A stretch of 64,000 bases of DNA from Lachnospiraceae bacterium (GTDB lineage Bacteria; Bacillota; Clostridia; Lachnospirales; Lachnospiraceae), in the NCBI GenBank assembly GCA_022793375.1, contig JAAWCS010000077.1:1-64000 (forward strand), in the 5' to 3' direction. The notes under the pieces are model-generated. The model made no database searches and was not told where the DNA came from. It saw only the letters and a list, made by a program, of their open reading frames with translations. Below, piece by piece: positions 1 through 9,714 of the stretch. Numbering within the stretch: position 1 is the first letter of the stretch; each line of letters opens with the position of its first letter. The position numbers and the translations under genes were made by a program.

Positions 1-1
1 C

Positions 2-469
2 ATAGGACTTTCACCATTCAATAATACACCAACAATATATAGAGTTATTGTAGAGGGTGTTGTGTATTACATAGGTGTTGCAATAATGGAAGAAATTTAT
101 CTGAGAGGATTGTTGCAGAATATCATTGAAAAATGGTTTGGCATACGAAATAATGCTACATTATTTGCAGTTATTATATCATCTGCACTATTTGGGTTTG
201 GACATATTTTTGGCGCACTTGGGCAACCGATTTTGACAATTATATGCAAAGCTGTTTGGGCTACTGCATTAGGAATTTACTTTGGGGCGGTTTATGTCAA
301 AACCCGAAATTTATGGATACCGATTATTTTACATTTTATAGTGGATTTGTGTGGTATACCTTTTTGCTTTTCTAAAAGTAATCAATATCCGACAATAGGA
401 TTGGTCTGCTGTCTATCAATGTATTTGTTATTAGGACTATATGGCATTTATATTATTCGCAAAAAATAA
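2..469 (+). CDS. CPBP family intramembrane metalloprotease, 5'-truncated by window edge
   Basis: Frame is open from base 2; EEIYLRG and later FGFGH / HFIVD motifs typical of CPBP (Abi) proteases; multiple hydrophobic segments. Confidence 0.75.
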   Translation: MGLSPFNNTPTIYRVIVEGVVYYIGVAIMEEIYLRGLLQNIIEKWFGIRNNATLFAVIISSALFGFGHIFGALGQPILTIICKAVWATALGIYFGAVYVKTRNLWIPIILHFIVDLCGIPFCFSKSNQYPTIGLVCCLSMYLLLGLYGIYIIRKK

Positions 470-574
470 AATAACTTCTGCCATATTTGCGAGCATTAAA
501 ACTATAAAATCATTTAACGGGGCGGAGATAAGAAAAATAAATAGTGTTTACCTTTAGGTAGCGATTATCTCCTC

Positions 575-612
575 GTAAAAAATGGCTATGTGTTTCCACA
601 TAGCCATTTGTG
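575..612. terminator. Strong hairpin AATGGCTATGTG-tttc-CACATAGCCATT; possible terminator
   Basis: Perfect 12-bp stem with 4-nt loop; no strong T-tract. Confidence 0.45.
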
Positions 613-767
613 TAGTAACTCCATTAGAGTTGCTAACGCTTTTAGCAGTCCACTATGCGGTAGGACTCACCACTAATAGTATAATACCATATCTCTGAAA
701 ATAGTCAATATTTTTGCGTAAACACACAAAATTCTCTTCCTTATGTTTTTATCTTAATCCAACTTTA

Positions 768-1001
768 TTATAATTGCAAATTTTCAAAATAGCATTTTTT
801 GTCTACGATAAGCCTATATCCACCCGATAATAAATCTTGATTCACAATCATCTCAGATTTATTTGATGTAATGATAACAATATCCAAATCTGAGCTTTCT
901 TTGCTTGTTCCTCTCGCATAAGAGCCTACAATAAGGATGCTCTCAACATATGAAGTATTCTCTGCATATTCTTTGAGTTCAATAAAAAAATCTTCAAGCA
1001 T
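768..1001 (-). CDS. Nucleotidyltransferase-domain protein (short, possibly truncated)
   Basis: GSYARGTSKESSDLDIVI matches the GSxxRG..SDxD nucleotidyltransferase motif; only 77 aa. Confidence 0.6.
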   Translation of the reverse strand: MLEDFFIELKEYAENTSYVESILIVGSYARGTSKESSDLDIVIITSNKSEMIVNQDLLSGGYRLIVDKKCYFENLQL

Positions 1002-1028
1002 ACTATTAACACTTCTATAAATGAGAAT

Positions 1029-1454
1029 TTACCGACTTGCCTGAAAGCCCAAAAATTCCTGCGCGCTTTCTTTTATGAGCTTATTAACATCTTCCCTGCT
1101 TGCAATTTCTTTCAAAATATCCATCCATTCCTCGGTATGTTCCCCTGCATTGATACATCTGTTTACCATCCAAACCGTTGTAATGGTGGGGGTTCTTTTT
1201 ACGGATGCCGCAAGAAAATCTTCATATTCCCCGCCGAATTGCTCAATAAAACTCACAATCGCACCAGGGTCGCCAAAGTAGGCTGTGGGATGTCGCTCAA
1301 GCAACTGTAATAAGGGCTCAACTGCCTCCGATTTATAACCCGCATTTGTAATAGTATCTATGCTGTCATAGATTACAAGAGTATCCGCCTCATCATATTC
1401 ATCAATGGATTCCTCAATCTTTGTAATCTCCTGCTCCAAAATTTCCCTGTCCAT
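1029..1454 (-). CDS. Hypothetical protein (141 aa, acidic, helical)
   Basis: Complete ORF with upstream GGAGGA; no family recognised with confidence. Confidence 0.6.
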   Translation of the reverse strand: MDREILEQEITKIEESIDEYDEADTLVIYDSIDTITNAGYKSEAVEPLLQLLERHPTAYFGDPGAIVSFIEQFGGEYEDFLAASVKRTPTITTVWMVNRCINAGEHTEEWMDILKEIASREDVNKLIKESAQEFLGFQASR

Positions 1455-1640
1455 TCCTCCTCCGTAAATCCCAGTTGGGGCTGCTGCAAAACTCAGATAA
1501 AACGCAAAAATCCGCTAATGTATCCAGCCATCATCACCGCAAGGATATCTATTATCCATAGTTTCCCGCCGCTTCCCTGCTCCGTCTTATATGGATACCG
1601 GGCCGCTGTGTTTTAGCGGCCCGGCTGTATTCGTCTTATA

Positions 1641-3374
1641 TCAGTCGATCTTCTCGACAATCTCCTCCAGGGCCTGGCCCAGCGCCTTGGATTTCTCCGC
1701 CGCATCCTCCATCGATGCGCCTTTTACGCCGTAATACATTTTCAGCTTCGGCTCTGTACCGGAGGGGCGCACGCACACCCAGGCGTCGTCGGTCAGATCA
1801 TAGTAGAGCACCTTGGAGGAGGGCAGGCCGGTCGGCTTTACCTCGCCGGTCGCCAAATCGGTCACCGTATCCTTCATGTAATCCCGGGCCGAGGTCACCT
1901 GGTAAGCGCCAATCGTGGCCGGGGCCTGCTTCTGCAGGGTATCCATGATGCGGGCAATCTTCTCCAGTCCCTCCTTGCCCTTTAAGGTAAACGTCTTGAT
2001 ATCGTCCTTGTAATAGCCGTAGCGCTCGTACATGGCGATCATGGCATCCCACAGCGTCATGTTTTTGCTCTTATAGTAGGCGGCCGCCTCGCACAGCGCC
2101 ATCACGGCCACGATCGCGTCTTTATCCCTGGCATGGGTGCCGATCAAACAGCCATAGCTCTCCTCAAACCCAAAGAGGTATGTACCCTTGCCGCTCTCCT
2201 CAAAGCCCAGGATCTGCTGGCCAATATACTTAAATCCCGTCAGCACCTCGATCAGGCGCACGCCGTACCAGCGCGCGATCGCGTCGGCCAGGTTGGAGGT
2301 CACGATCGTCTTAATCAGCGCCCCGTCCTCCGGCAGACCCTTTAATTCCTTGATCTGGCCGATCTCATAGTCGGCCAGCAGACAGCCGGACATATTGCCG
2401 GTTAAGGTAATGTACTCTCCGCTCTTTGCGTCCTTTACATACACGCCCAGACGGTCGGCGTCGGGATCCGTCGCCAGCACCAGGTCGGCGTCCACCTCCT
2501 TTGCCAGCTTTAAGCCCAGCGTAAAGGCCTCGGCCGCCTCCGGATTCGGGTAGCTGACGGTCGGGAACTCGCCGTCGGGCAGTTCCTGCTCCGGCACCAC
2601 CCACACATTTTCAAAGCCCAGCTCCTTCATGATGCGGCGCGCCGGGATATTGCCGGTGCCATGGAGCGGAGAATAGACAATGCGCAGGTTCTTGGCCTGC
2701 TCGGCGATGCAGTCGGGACGGCGCACCTGCGATTTGAGCGCCGCGATGTAGGCATCGTCGATCTCCTTGCCGATCGGCACATACAGGCCGGCTGCCTTAG
2801 CCGCTTCCTTATCCATTGTCTTTACTTCGGCAAAATCGGTCACGGCCTGTACCTCGGCCATGATACCGCTGTCATGGGGCGGCGTGATCTGCGCGCCATC
2901 CTCCCAATATACTTTATAGCCGTTGTATTCCGGCGGGTTATGACTGGCCGTGATATTGATGCCGGCGATGCATTTTAAGGTGCGCACGGCAAACGACAGC
3001 TCCGGTGTCGGCCGCAAAGACTCGAATACGTAGGCCTTGATCCCGTTTGCACACAGGCACAGCGCCGCCTCGTCGGCAAACTCCGGCGACATCCGGCGCG
3101 AATCGTAAGCGATCGCCACGCCACGCTCCTGCGCGCCCTGCTTGGTGATATAATTTGCCAGCCCCTGGGTGGTCTTGCGGACTGTATAGATATTCATGCG
3201 GTTTGTGCCGGCGCCGATTACGCCGCGCAGACCAGCCGTACCAAACGCTAAGGACATATAGAAACGGTCCTCGATCTCCTTCTCATTGTCCCGGATCGCC
3301 TCCAGTTCCGCTTTTGTCGCCGCGTCAAAATAAGGATTGGCCAGCCACTGCTCGTAGGTTTCTTTGTAACCCAT
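1641..3374 (-). CDS. Phospho-sugar mutase (phosphoglucomutase/phosphomannomutase family)
   Basis: GTAGLRG, TASHNPPEYNGYK, DPDADRLG and RPSGTEPK motifs; ATG start at 3374 preceded by GGAGGA. Confidence 0.93.
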   Translation of the reverse strand: MGYKETYEQWLANPYFDAATKAELEAIRDNEKEIEDRFYMSLAFGTAGLRGVIGAGTNRMNIYTVRKTTQGLANYITKQGAQERGVAIAYDSRRMSPEFADEAALCLCANGIKAYVFESLRPTPELSFAVRTLKCIAGINITASHNPPEYNGYKVYWEDGAQITPPHDSGIMAEVQAVTDFAEVKTMDKEAAKAAGLYVPIGKEIDDAYIAALKSQVRRPDCIAEQAKNLRIVYSPLHGTGNIPARRIMKELGFENVWVVPEQELPDGEFPTVSYPNPEAAEAFTLGLKLAKEVDADLVLATDPDADRLGVYVKDAKSGEYITLTGNMSGCLLADYEIGQIKELKGLPEDGALIKTIVTSNLADAIARWYGVRLIEVLTGFKYIGQQILGFEESGKGTYLFGFEESYGCLIGTHARDKDAIVAVMALCEAAAYYKSKNMTLWDAMIAMYERYGYYKDDIKTFTLKGKEGLEKIARIMDTLQKQAPATIGAYQVTSARDYMKDTVTDLATGEVKPTGLPSSKVLYYDLTDDAWVCVRPSGTEPKLKMYYGVKGASMEDAAEKSKALGQALEEIVEKID

Positions 3375-3476
3375 AAATGTTTTCCTCCTGTGATCTTTTT
3401 GCGGGCCTGTCCACCTCTGCGGATGGAACGCTGCCGACAGCCTGTTCTGCCGCCGGCCTTTGCCCATTCGCTTCTA

Positions 3477-4445
3477 TTATATAACACTCTGCCGTAAAAA
3501 GTCCAGAAACTTCTTGCGTTCCGGCTCCTGTTCTTCCAAAATTTTCAGCTTTTCCGTATTCCTGGCCGGAATCCATGCCTTATTCGAGTTGTAATAGAAA
3601 TTGATCTGTTTCCAGTATTTTTCAGGATACAAAAAACGGATATACAAATACTCCCGGTCGTGCGGCGACAGCGGCAGATAGCGGTCGTACTCCTCCAGCA
3701 TCCGCTTTCCCGTGCGGCAGCAAAATCCCTGCTTTTCCATTGCCTTGCGCATAAAATAGTACAGATCCGAAGCCTGTGTCCCGCGCGTCATGCCCATGAA
3801 ATCGGTGACCATCGCAAACTCACCGTCATAGAGGATATGATGATGGCTGTACTCGCCATGGCAAAGCTGACTTACGCACAGCGTCTGCTCCTGCTGCTTT
3901 AAAAGCCGCTCCGCCTCCTCTGCCTGTTCAAAGAACATCGGGAAACTGCGCATCATGCACAGTTCAAATTCCGATTTATGGCGCACTTTGCGTACAAAGC
4001 TCCGCGCACGGCGCAGTTCGGCCGTGTGGCGGCCGTACCCCTGCAAAAGGCTGTCCCCCTCTTTATACGAATCGCCCGCAAGCTGCCGCAGGCCGCTGTG
4101 AAGCAGGGCCAAAAGCCGTACCCCCCGCAGCACCTCCGCTTCGTTCATCAGATCGCATTCCCGTCCGCCGTTCCATTCTTTTACCACATAGGGCGTCTGC
4201 TCGGCATCGAGACTCAATAGCTGCCCCTCACGGTTTGGAATTACGCGGTCTACCGCCACGGCAGTACAGGCTTCCAGCGCGGTGAGCGTTTCCTGTACCT
4301 GCGAAAGCCTGGCCTCCGTCCCTTTATATTCCTTCAACAGCCGGCAGCCTTGTCTCGTTTCGCACAGCACCGCTCCCCGGACCCGGCTGGTGCGGATTAT
4401 GTCTAATTCATACTGCTGTAATACGTCAAGCCCTTTTTCGTTCAC
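3477..4445 (-). CDS. CotS-like spore coat / aminoglycoside phosphotransferase-fold protein
   Basis: Kinase-like fold with CHGEYSHHHILYDGEFAMVTDF, as in CotS/YutH-type proteins; GTG start with upstream GGAGG. Confidence 0.65.
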   Translation of the reverse strand: MNEKGLDVLQQYELDIIRTSRVRGAVLCETRQGCRLLKEYKGTEARLSQVQETLTALEACTAVAVDRVIPNREGQLLSLDAEQTPYVVKEWNGGRECDLMNEAEVLRGVRLLALLHSGLRQLAGDSYKEGDSLLQGYGRHTAELRRARSFVRKVRHKSEFELCMMRSFPMFFEQAEEAERLLKQQEQTLCVSQLCHGEYSHHHILYDGEFAMVTDFMGMTRGTQASDLYYFMRKAMEKQGFCCRTGKRMLEEYDRYLPLSPHDREYLYIRFLYPEKYWKQINFYYNSNKAWIPARNTEKLKILEEQEPERKKFLDFLRQSVI

Positions 4446-4581
4446 CGTTACCCCTCCGCCTCCTTCGCTACTGTCATTGTATGAACCACAGCCCGGAAAA
4501 ATTCCTGGTATACTTGACAAACCCGTCCATTCCGGGTACACTGAGTGCCAGTAGCACCTGTAAGTCTAGGAGGAACTTATT

Positions 4582-5787
4582 ATGCTGACATTAGACAAAA
4601 TCTATCACGCGGCTTTCGTTTTAAAGAACGTGGCCCGTAAGACCGACCTGATCGCTGCCACAGGCCTTGGCGGAAGCGGCGAACTGTATCTGAAAACGGA
4701 GAATCTGCAGATCACCGGCAGCTTCAAGCTGCGCGGCGCTTATTATAAGATTAGTCAACTGACAGAAGAGGAAAAAGCGCGCGGCATCATCGCCTGCAGC
4801 GCCGGCAACCACGCGCAGGGCGTTGCCCTGGCCGCCACCGAAAACGGCATCGCCAGCACAATCTGCATGCCGGACGGCGCTCCTATCAGCAAGGTCGAGG
4901 CTACTAAGCGTCTTGGCGCCCAGGTATGCCTTGTAAAGGGCGCTTATGACGACGCCTATGAATACGCCTGTAAACTGCGCGAGGAGACCGGCGCTACCTT
5001 CATTCATCCCTTCGACGACGACCTGGTGATTGCCGGCCAGGGAACGATCGGCTTAGAGATCCTCGACCAGCTTTCCGATGTGGATGCCGTGCTGGTACCG
5101 ATCGGCGGCGGCGGCCTGATCGGCGGCGTGGCCTTTGCCATCAAGAGCCTGCGCCCCGACGTCAAGGTCTACGGCGTACAGTCGGCCGGCGCTCCCAGCA
5201 TGTTCAACAGCTTGAGCGCGCATGAGGCCATCACACTGGACCGTGTCTCGACCTTTGCCGACGGCATCGCTGTCAAGCATCCCAGCGAAAAGACCTTCGC
5301 GCTGGTCGAGCAGTATGTGGACGGCGTCGTCACGGTCACCGAGGACGAAATCGCCGCCGCTATCCTCGCCCTGATCGAAAAGCAGAAGCTGATTGCCGAA
5401 GGCGCCGGCGCTGTCGGCGTGGCGGCCGCCATGTTTGACAAGGTGGATTTAAAGGGTAAAAAAGCCGTCTGCCTGGTATCCGGCGGCAACATTGACGTAA
5501 ATATCCTAAACCGCGTCATCACCCGCGGCCTGGTGATGAGCGGCCGCAATACCAACCTGATGATCGCCCTGGAGGATAAGCCCGGCCAGCTGCAGGGCGT
5601 CAGCGAAATCATCAGCCGCTGCGGCGGCAATGTGGTCAGCGTCTACCACGACCGGGCCGATACCAGTATGACGATCACCAGCTGCTACCTGCGGCTTGGA
5701 CTGGAGACACGCGACCGGACACAGATCAAGGAAATCCGCGAGGCTTTGACCGCCGCCGGCTTCCGTCTGGTCAGCGAACGGGCCTGA
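4582..5787 (+). CDS. ilvA: Threonine ammonia-lyase
   Basis: TGSFKLRGA PLP-lysine motif, GGGGLIGG loop, SAGNHAQGVA, C-terminal ACT-like domain. Confidence 0.93.
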   Translation: MLTLDKIYHAAFVLKNVARKTDLIAATGLGGSGELYLKTENLQITGSFKLRGAYYKISQLTEEEKARGIIACSAGNHAQGVALAATENGIASTICMPDGAPISKVEATKRLGAQVCLVKGAYDDAYEYACKLREETGATFIHPFDDDLVIAGQGTIGLEILDQLSDVDAVLVPIGGGGLIGGVAFAIKSLRPDVKVYGVQSAGAPSMFNSLSAHEAITLDRVSTFADGIAVKHPSEKTFALVEQYVDGVVTVTEDEIAAAILALIEKQKLIAEGAGAVGVAAAMFDKVDLKGKKAVCLVSGGNIDVNILNRVITRGLVMSGRNTNLMIALEDKPGQLQGVSEIISRCGGNVVSVYHDRADTSMTITSCYLRLGLETRDRTQIKEIREALTAAGFRLVSERA

Positions 5788-5831
5788 ACAGCGCCGGATT
5801 TTCAAAGCGGCCTTACTAAAAATCTTCACGG

Positions 5832-5864
5832 AAAAAGGGAGCGGCCTACCGCTCCCCTTTTGTT
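5832..5864. terminator. Bidirectional rho-independent terminator
   Basis: AAAAAGGGAGCGG-ccta-CCGCTCCCCTTTT between convergent genes. Confidence 0.8.
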
Positions 5865-6319
5865 CCCCATAAATGCGCGTTCAATTTTTTGACCATATAT
5901 TTGCCGGTGATAAATTCAATTGCCCAAACCGCCGCAAAAATCAGGGCAAAGATGCCAAAGTAACTCAAAAATCCCCACATGCTGTGTTCCATCCAGTGCA
6001 GCACATAGGCAATCGGCATCATTATCATGGAAACAATTGCAAAATATACCCCGGTTTGTCTGACAAGACTCCAGCGCTCCATTTCCCATATTATGGAAGC
6101 CGCCCCAAATCCTGCCCCCAGCACACCCCAGAACAGGGTCTGCAGACGAACTGCCTCAAGTTCGTTTTCCACTGCCGCAATCAGCCCCGGCACGCACGGC
6201 ACGTAATGCCCCTGCCCCCATGCCTGAGAACCGGCAACCGTAATCAGGTATCCGATGGCAATCCCCGGCAAAATTCCCTGAAGGCCGCGCAGAATGATTT
6301 TCCTTTTCATGTTCTCCAC
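5846..6319 (-). CDS. DUF3021 family membrane protein
   Basis: Four-TM protein directly downstream of a LytTR regulator, the usual LytTR/DUF3021 arrangement. Confidence 0.75.
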   Translation of the reverse strand: MENMKRKIILRGLQGILPGIAIGYLITVAGSQAWGQGHYVPCVPGLIAAVENELEAVRLQTLFWGVLGAGFGAASIIWEMERWSLVRQTGVYFAIVSMIMMPIAYVLHWMEHSMWGFLSYFGIFALIFAAVWAIEFITGKYMVKKLNAHLWGTKGER

Positions 6320-6320
6320 C

Positions 6321-6761
6321 TCACATTCCTAATATTTTTTTGATTTTCGGCACATACCGCCTGGACACATAGCTGACCGTCCCGTCGGACAGTTTGACGC
6401 AGATCGTCCCCGTAAAGCTTAAGTCAAAGGTCCTGATCTGTTTTAGATTCAGGATCTCCGAATTGGAAATGCGGACAAAAAAGCGGGGATCCAGGCGCGC
6501 TTCTGCTTCGTACAAGCGAAGGCGCAGCATATATTCGCCGTTTTTCGTGACCGCAAAAACCTTTCCCGCATTCGCATATACCCGGATCAGGCTGCCAGGC
6601 TCCAATACTTCAAATTTGTCGTCTTTGCAGCCAGAAAGAATCTGCGGGGGATTTTCCGATATCTTTTCGACAATCCTTTCCACCTCCTCCGTTATGGAAT
6701 CTGTTAGGATCCATACTTTAGGTTCCGTACAGGACGGATCAATCTTTATTTCAACTTGCAT
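6321..6761 (-). CDS. LytTR family DNA-binding protein
   Basis: C-terminal FVRISNSEILNLKQIRTFD...VKLSDGTVSYVSRRYVPKIKK LytTR domain. Confidence 0.85.
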   Translation of the reverse strand: MQVEIKIDPSCTEPKVWILTDSITEEVERIVEKISENPPQILSGCKDDKFEVLEPGSLIRVYANAGKVFAVTKNGEYMLRLRLYEAEARLDPRFFVRISNSEILNLKQIRTFDLSFTGTICVKLSDGTVSYVSRRYVPKIKKILGM

Positions 6762-7019
6762 CCTCTCACTCTCTTTCTTTTATATTACCGATATTCCCCA
6801 AAACGAACCGAGCGTCCGGTATTTCTCTTTATGGTTATTATAGATAAAACAAAATCCGCCCGCAACCAATTTACAACAAGCGGTCGATTTCGGCACACGA
6901 ACGGCAGCCGCCCTTTGCGGTTTGTCGATAAAAAATTGCCCTTTGCACCGGCTTTTGATTGCAAAATCTTTTCGATATGCTATTCTTAATAGTAGAAAGC
7001 GCAGAGAAAGGAGACTCCT

Positions 7020-8756
7020 ATGTGTAAAACGGACCGCAAGAAGAAACTCCCGGTTGGGATTGAAAGCTTTGAGGAAATCCGTCAAAACGGGTTTTATTAT
7101 GTGGATAAAACATCTATGATTCGAGACCTGCTCCATAAATGGGGAAAAGTAAATCTTTTTACCCGCCCCCGGCGCTTTGGCAAATCCCTGAATATGAGTA
7201 TGCTCAAATCCTTTTTTGAAATCGGCTGCGACAAAACGCTCTTTGACGGCCTGAAGATTGCAGAGGAAAGCGAGTTGTGCCGCGAGTACATGGGCCGCTT
7301 TCCGGTTGTCTCGATTAGCTTAAAGGGGGTGGACGGCCAGGATTTTTCGGCCGCCCGTTCCATGGTCTGTTCTGTCATCGGCAGCGAAGCCCTGCGCTTC
7401 CAGTTTTTATCCGCAAGCGAGGCCTTGACGGACAAGGAAAAGCTTCTGTACAATCAGCTCACGACCGTCAACGAGACGAATCAAGATGTTTTTTCCATGC
7501 CGGACTCTGTCCTTTCTGGCAGTCTGCGGACCTTGACCGCCCTGCTGCAAAAGCATTATCAGAGCAAAGCGATTGTATTGATTGACGAATACGATGTCCC
7601 TCTGGCCAAAGCGCATGAGAAGGGATATTACGAACCGATGGTCGCCCTGATCCGGAGTATCTTTGATCAGGCGCTAAAGACCAATGAACATCTGTACTTT
7701 GCCGTAATGACCGGCTGTCTGCGGATTGCCAAGGAAAGCATCTTCACGGGCCTGAACAATACAAAAGTGTTTTCCGTTACCTCGGTCCGCTTTGACGAGT
7801 ATTTCGGCTTTACCGATCCGGAGGTCCGCGAAATGCTGCAATACTATGGCCTAAAGGAGCGATACCATCTCATGAAAGACTGGTATGACGGCTACCGCTT
7901 TGGAAACGTGGAGGTATACTGCCCCTGGGATGTCATCAGTTACTGCGATGAACTGACCGACGATGCGGCTCTTGAGCCAAAGGATTACTGGTCCAACACC
8001 AGCGGCAACGATGTTGTGCGCCATTTCATACAGCGGATTGACCACGGTCTGACAAGGAGCGAACTGGAGACGCTCATCGCCGGGGAGACGATCACCCGCG
8101 AGATTTATGAGGATCTGACTTACAACAATCTATATGACACGATGGATCATATGTGGAGCGTGCTGTTTGCGACCGGTTATCTGACCGGGCGGGGACGTAG
8201 CGGCGGAAGGGAAATCCGGCTTGCGATCCCTAATATGGAAATACGCAATATTTTTACCAGCCAGATTCTGACTATTTTTAAGGAAGGAACCGGCAAAGAC
8301 GAAAGCCTGCTGGAGGAATTCTGCACCGCGCTCAAATCCGGCGAAGCAAAGGAAGTGGAACGGCTTCTGTGCACCTATTTAAGCCGCACGGTAAGCATTC
8401 GGGATACATTTGTCCGAAAACCTTTAAAGGAAAACTTTTATCACGGTATTCTTCTTGGCATACTGGGGTGCAAGAATGGCTGGTATGTAAAATCCAACAA
8501 AGAAGCCGGCGACGGCTACAGCGACATCCTTGTTAAAATTGAAAGCGAGGAAATCGGGATCCTTATTGAGGTGAAATACGCGGAAAACGCCAGCCTCCTG
8601 CCCGTCTGTGAGCAGGCATTGAAGCAGATTGACAGCCGCCATTACGACGCGGCATTTAAGAACGACGGTTTTCAAACCCTCGTCAAGTACGGAATTGCCT
8701 GTTTTAAAAAAAGCTGCCGGGTGGCTGTCAAAAGAGAAAGCAGTCTTGGGGGGTGA
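7020..8756 (+). CDS. AAA-ATPase-like protein with C-terminal PD-(D/E)XK (DUF1703-type) domain
   Basis: LPVGIESFEEIRQNGFYYVDKT, RPRRFGKSLNMSML, and C-terminal GYSDILVK...GILIEVKYAE. Confidence 0.88.
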   Translation: MCKTDRKKKLPVGIESFEEIRQNGFYYVDKTSMIRDLLHKWGKVNLFTRPRRFGKSLNMSMLKSFFEIGCDKTLFDGLKIAEESELCREYMGRFPVVSISLKGVDGQDFSAARSMVCSVIGSEALRFQFLSASEALTDKEKLLYNQLTTVNETNQDVFSMPDSVLSGSLRTLTALLQKHYQSKAIVLIDEYDVPLAKAHEKGYYEPMVALIRSIFDQALKTNEHLYFAVMTGCLRIAKESIFTGLNNTKVFSVTSVRFDEYFGFTDPEVREMLQYYGLKERYHLMKDWYDGYRFGNVEVYCPWDVISYCDELTDDAALEPKDYWSNTSGNDVVRHFIQRIDHGLTRSELETLIAGETITREIYEDLTYNNLYDTMDHMWSVLFATGYLTGRGRSGGREIRLAIPNMEIRNIFTSQILTIFKEGTGKDESLLEEFCTALKSGEAKEVERLLCTYLSRTVSIRDTFVRKPLKENFYHGILLGILGCKNGWYVKSNKEAGDGYSDILVKIESEEIGILIEVKYAENASLLPVCEQALKQIDSRHYDAAFKNDGFQTLVKYGIACFKKSCRVAVKRESSLGG

Positions 8757-8843
8757 TAAAGTTTTGACTTATATGCCGTTTCTCTATCGTTTTTCCGCAA
8801 ATAAAACAACCCAAAACGCCCGCACAAGAAAAGGATTAAAACC

Positions 8844-9374
8844 ATGATTCAATACCATAGATTAGAAGCCAACGAAATAAACCGTGCGCTCTTTAACAAT
8901 TTTATCCGCCGTCAGCGCGTGACCAAGTGCTGGCGCCAGGAGCAGGGCCAATGGGTCATAAAAGACGATCCCTTCATCGACGATTGGTCGGAGGAGGACT
9001 ACCAGACGCTGATTGCCTGCCTGCAAAATACCGCCGCTGCAGGCGGCTTTGTGTGCGGGGCGTTTTATGACGGCGTCCTCAAGGGGTTCGCTTCCGTGGA
9101 AGCGGGACTCTTTGGCGGAGAGAACCGCTATCTTGACCTGTCCAGCATTCATGTATCGGAGGACATGCGCGGCCACGGCCTGGGAAAGGCTCTTTTTGGC
9201 GCGGCCAAAGAATGGGCAAAAGCCCACGGGGGTGCAAAGCTGTACATATCGGCCCATTCCGCAGTCGAGAGCCAGGCCTTTTATAAGGCAATGGGGTGCG
9301 TGGAAGCGCAGTGGTATCATGCGGGGCATGTGCAGGCCGAACCGTATGACTGCCAGTTGGAGTGCCAGCTGTAA
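8844..9374 (+). CDS. GNAT family N-acetyltransferase
   Basis: IHVSEDMRGHGLGKALFGAAKEWAKAHG acetyl-CoA motif A. Confidence 0.88.
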   Translation: MIQYHRLEANEINRALFNNFIRRQRVTKCWRQEQGQWVIKDDPFIDDWSEEDYQTLIACLQNTAAAGGFVCGAFYDGVLKGFASVEAGLFGGENRYLDLSSIHVSEDMRGHGLGKALFGAAKEWAKAHGGAKLYISAHSAVESQAFYKAMGCVEAQWYHAGHVQAEPYDCQLECQL

Positions 9375-9714
9375 CTCCTTTGCCAACGACGGATTCAACG
9401 CTTTTGCCCGGAACGCCGGGCCGAATATTTCAGCATATACGGCCCGGTCAAACGATCGCCGGCCAATCATTTGAAAGCGCAATCGCCCATAAAGCGACAC
9501 GCCCTCGGCATAAAGAGCCAGAGAACCGCTTCCGTCTCCCGCCTCCCGCCCACGATACGGGCGAATCGTAAAAAATATGCCAAAATTCGTAAGCAAATTG
9601 TAAAACCCTCCCTGCTTGACCATTCTCTGCATCCATACTATAATGCAGTGGAGACGACACAAGCGGGGATTTTTCCGCAAGATGCCGCCTGGAAACGGAG
9701 TGAGACGGAGCACT

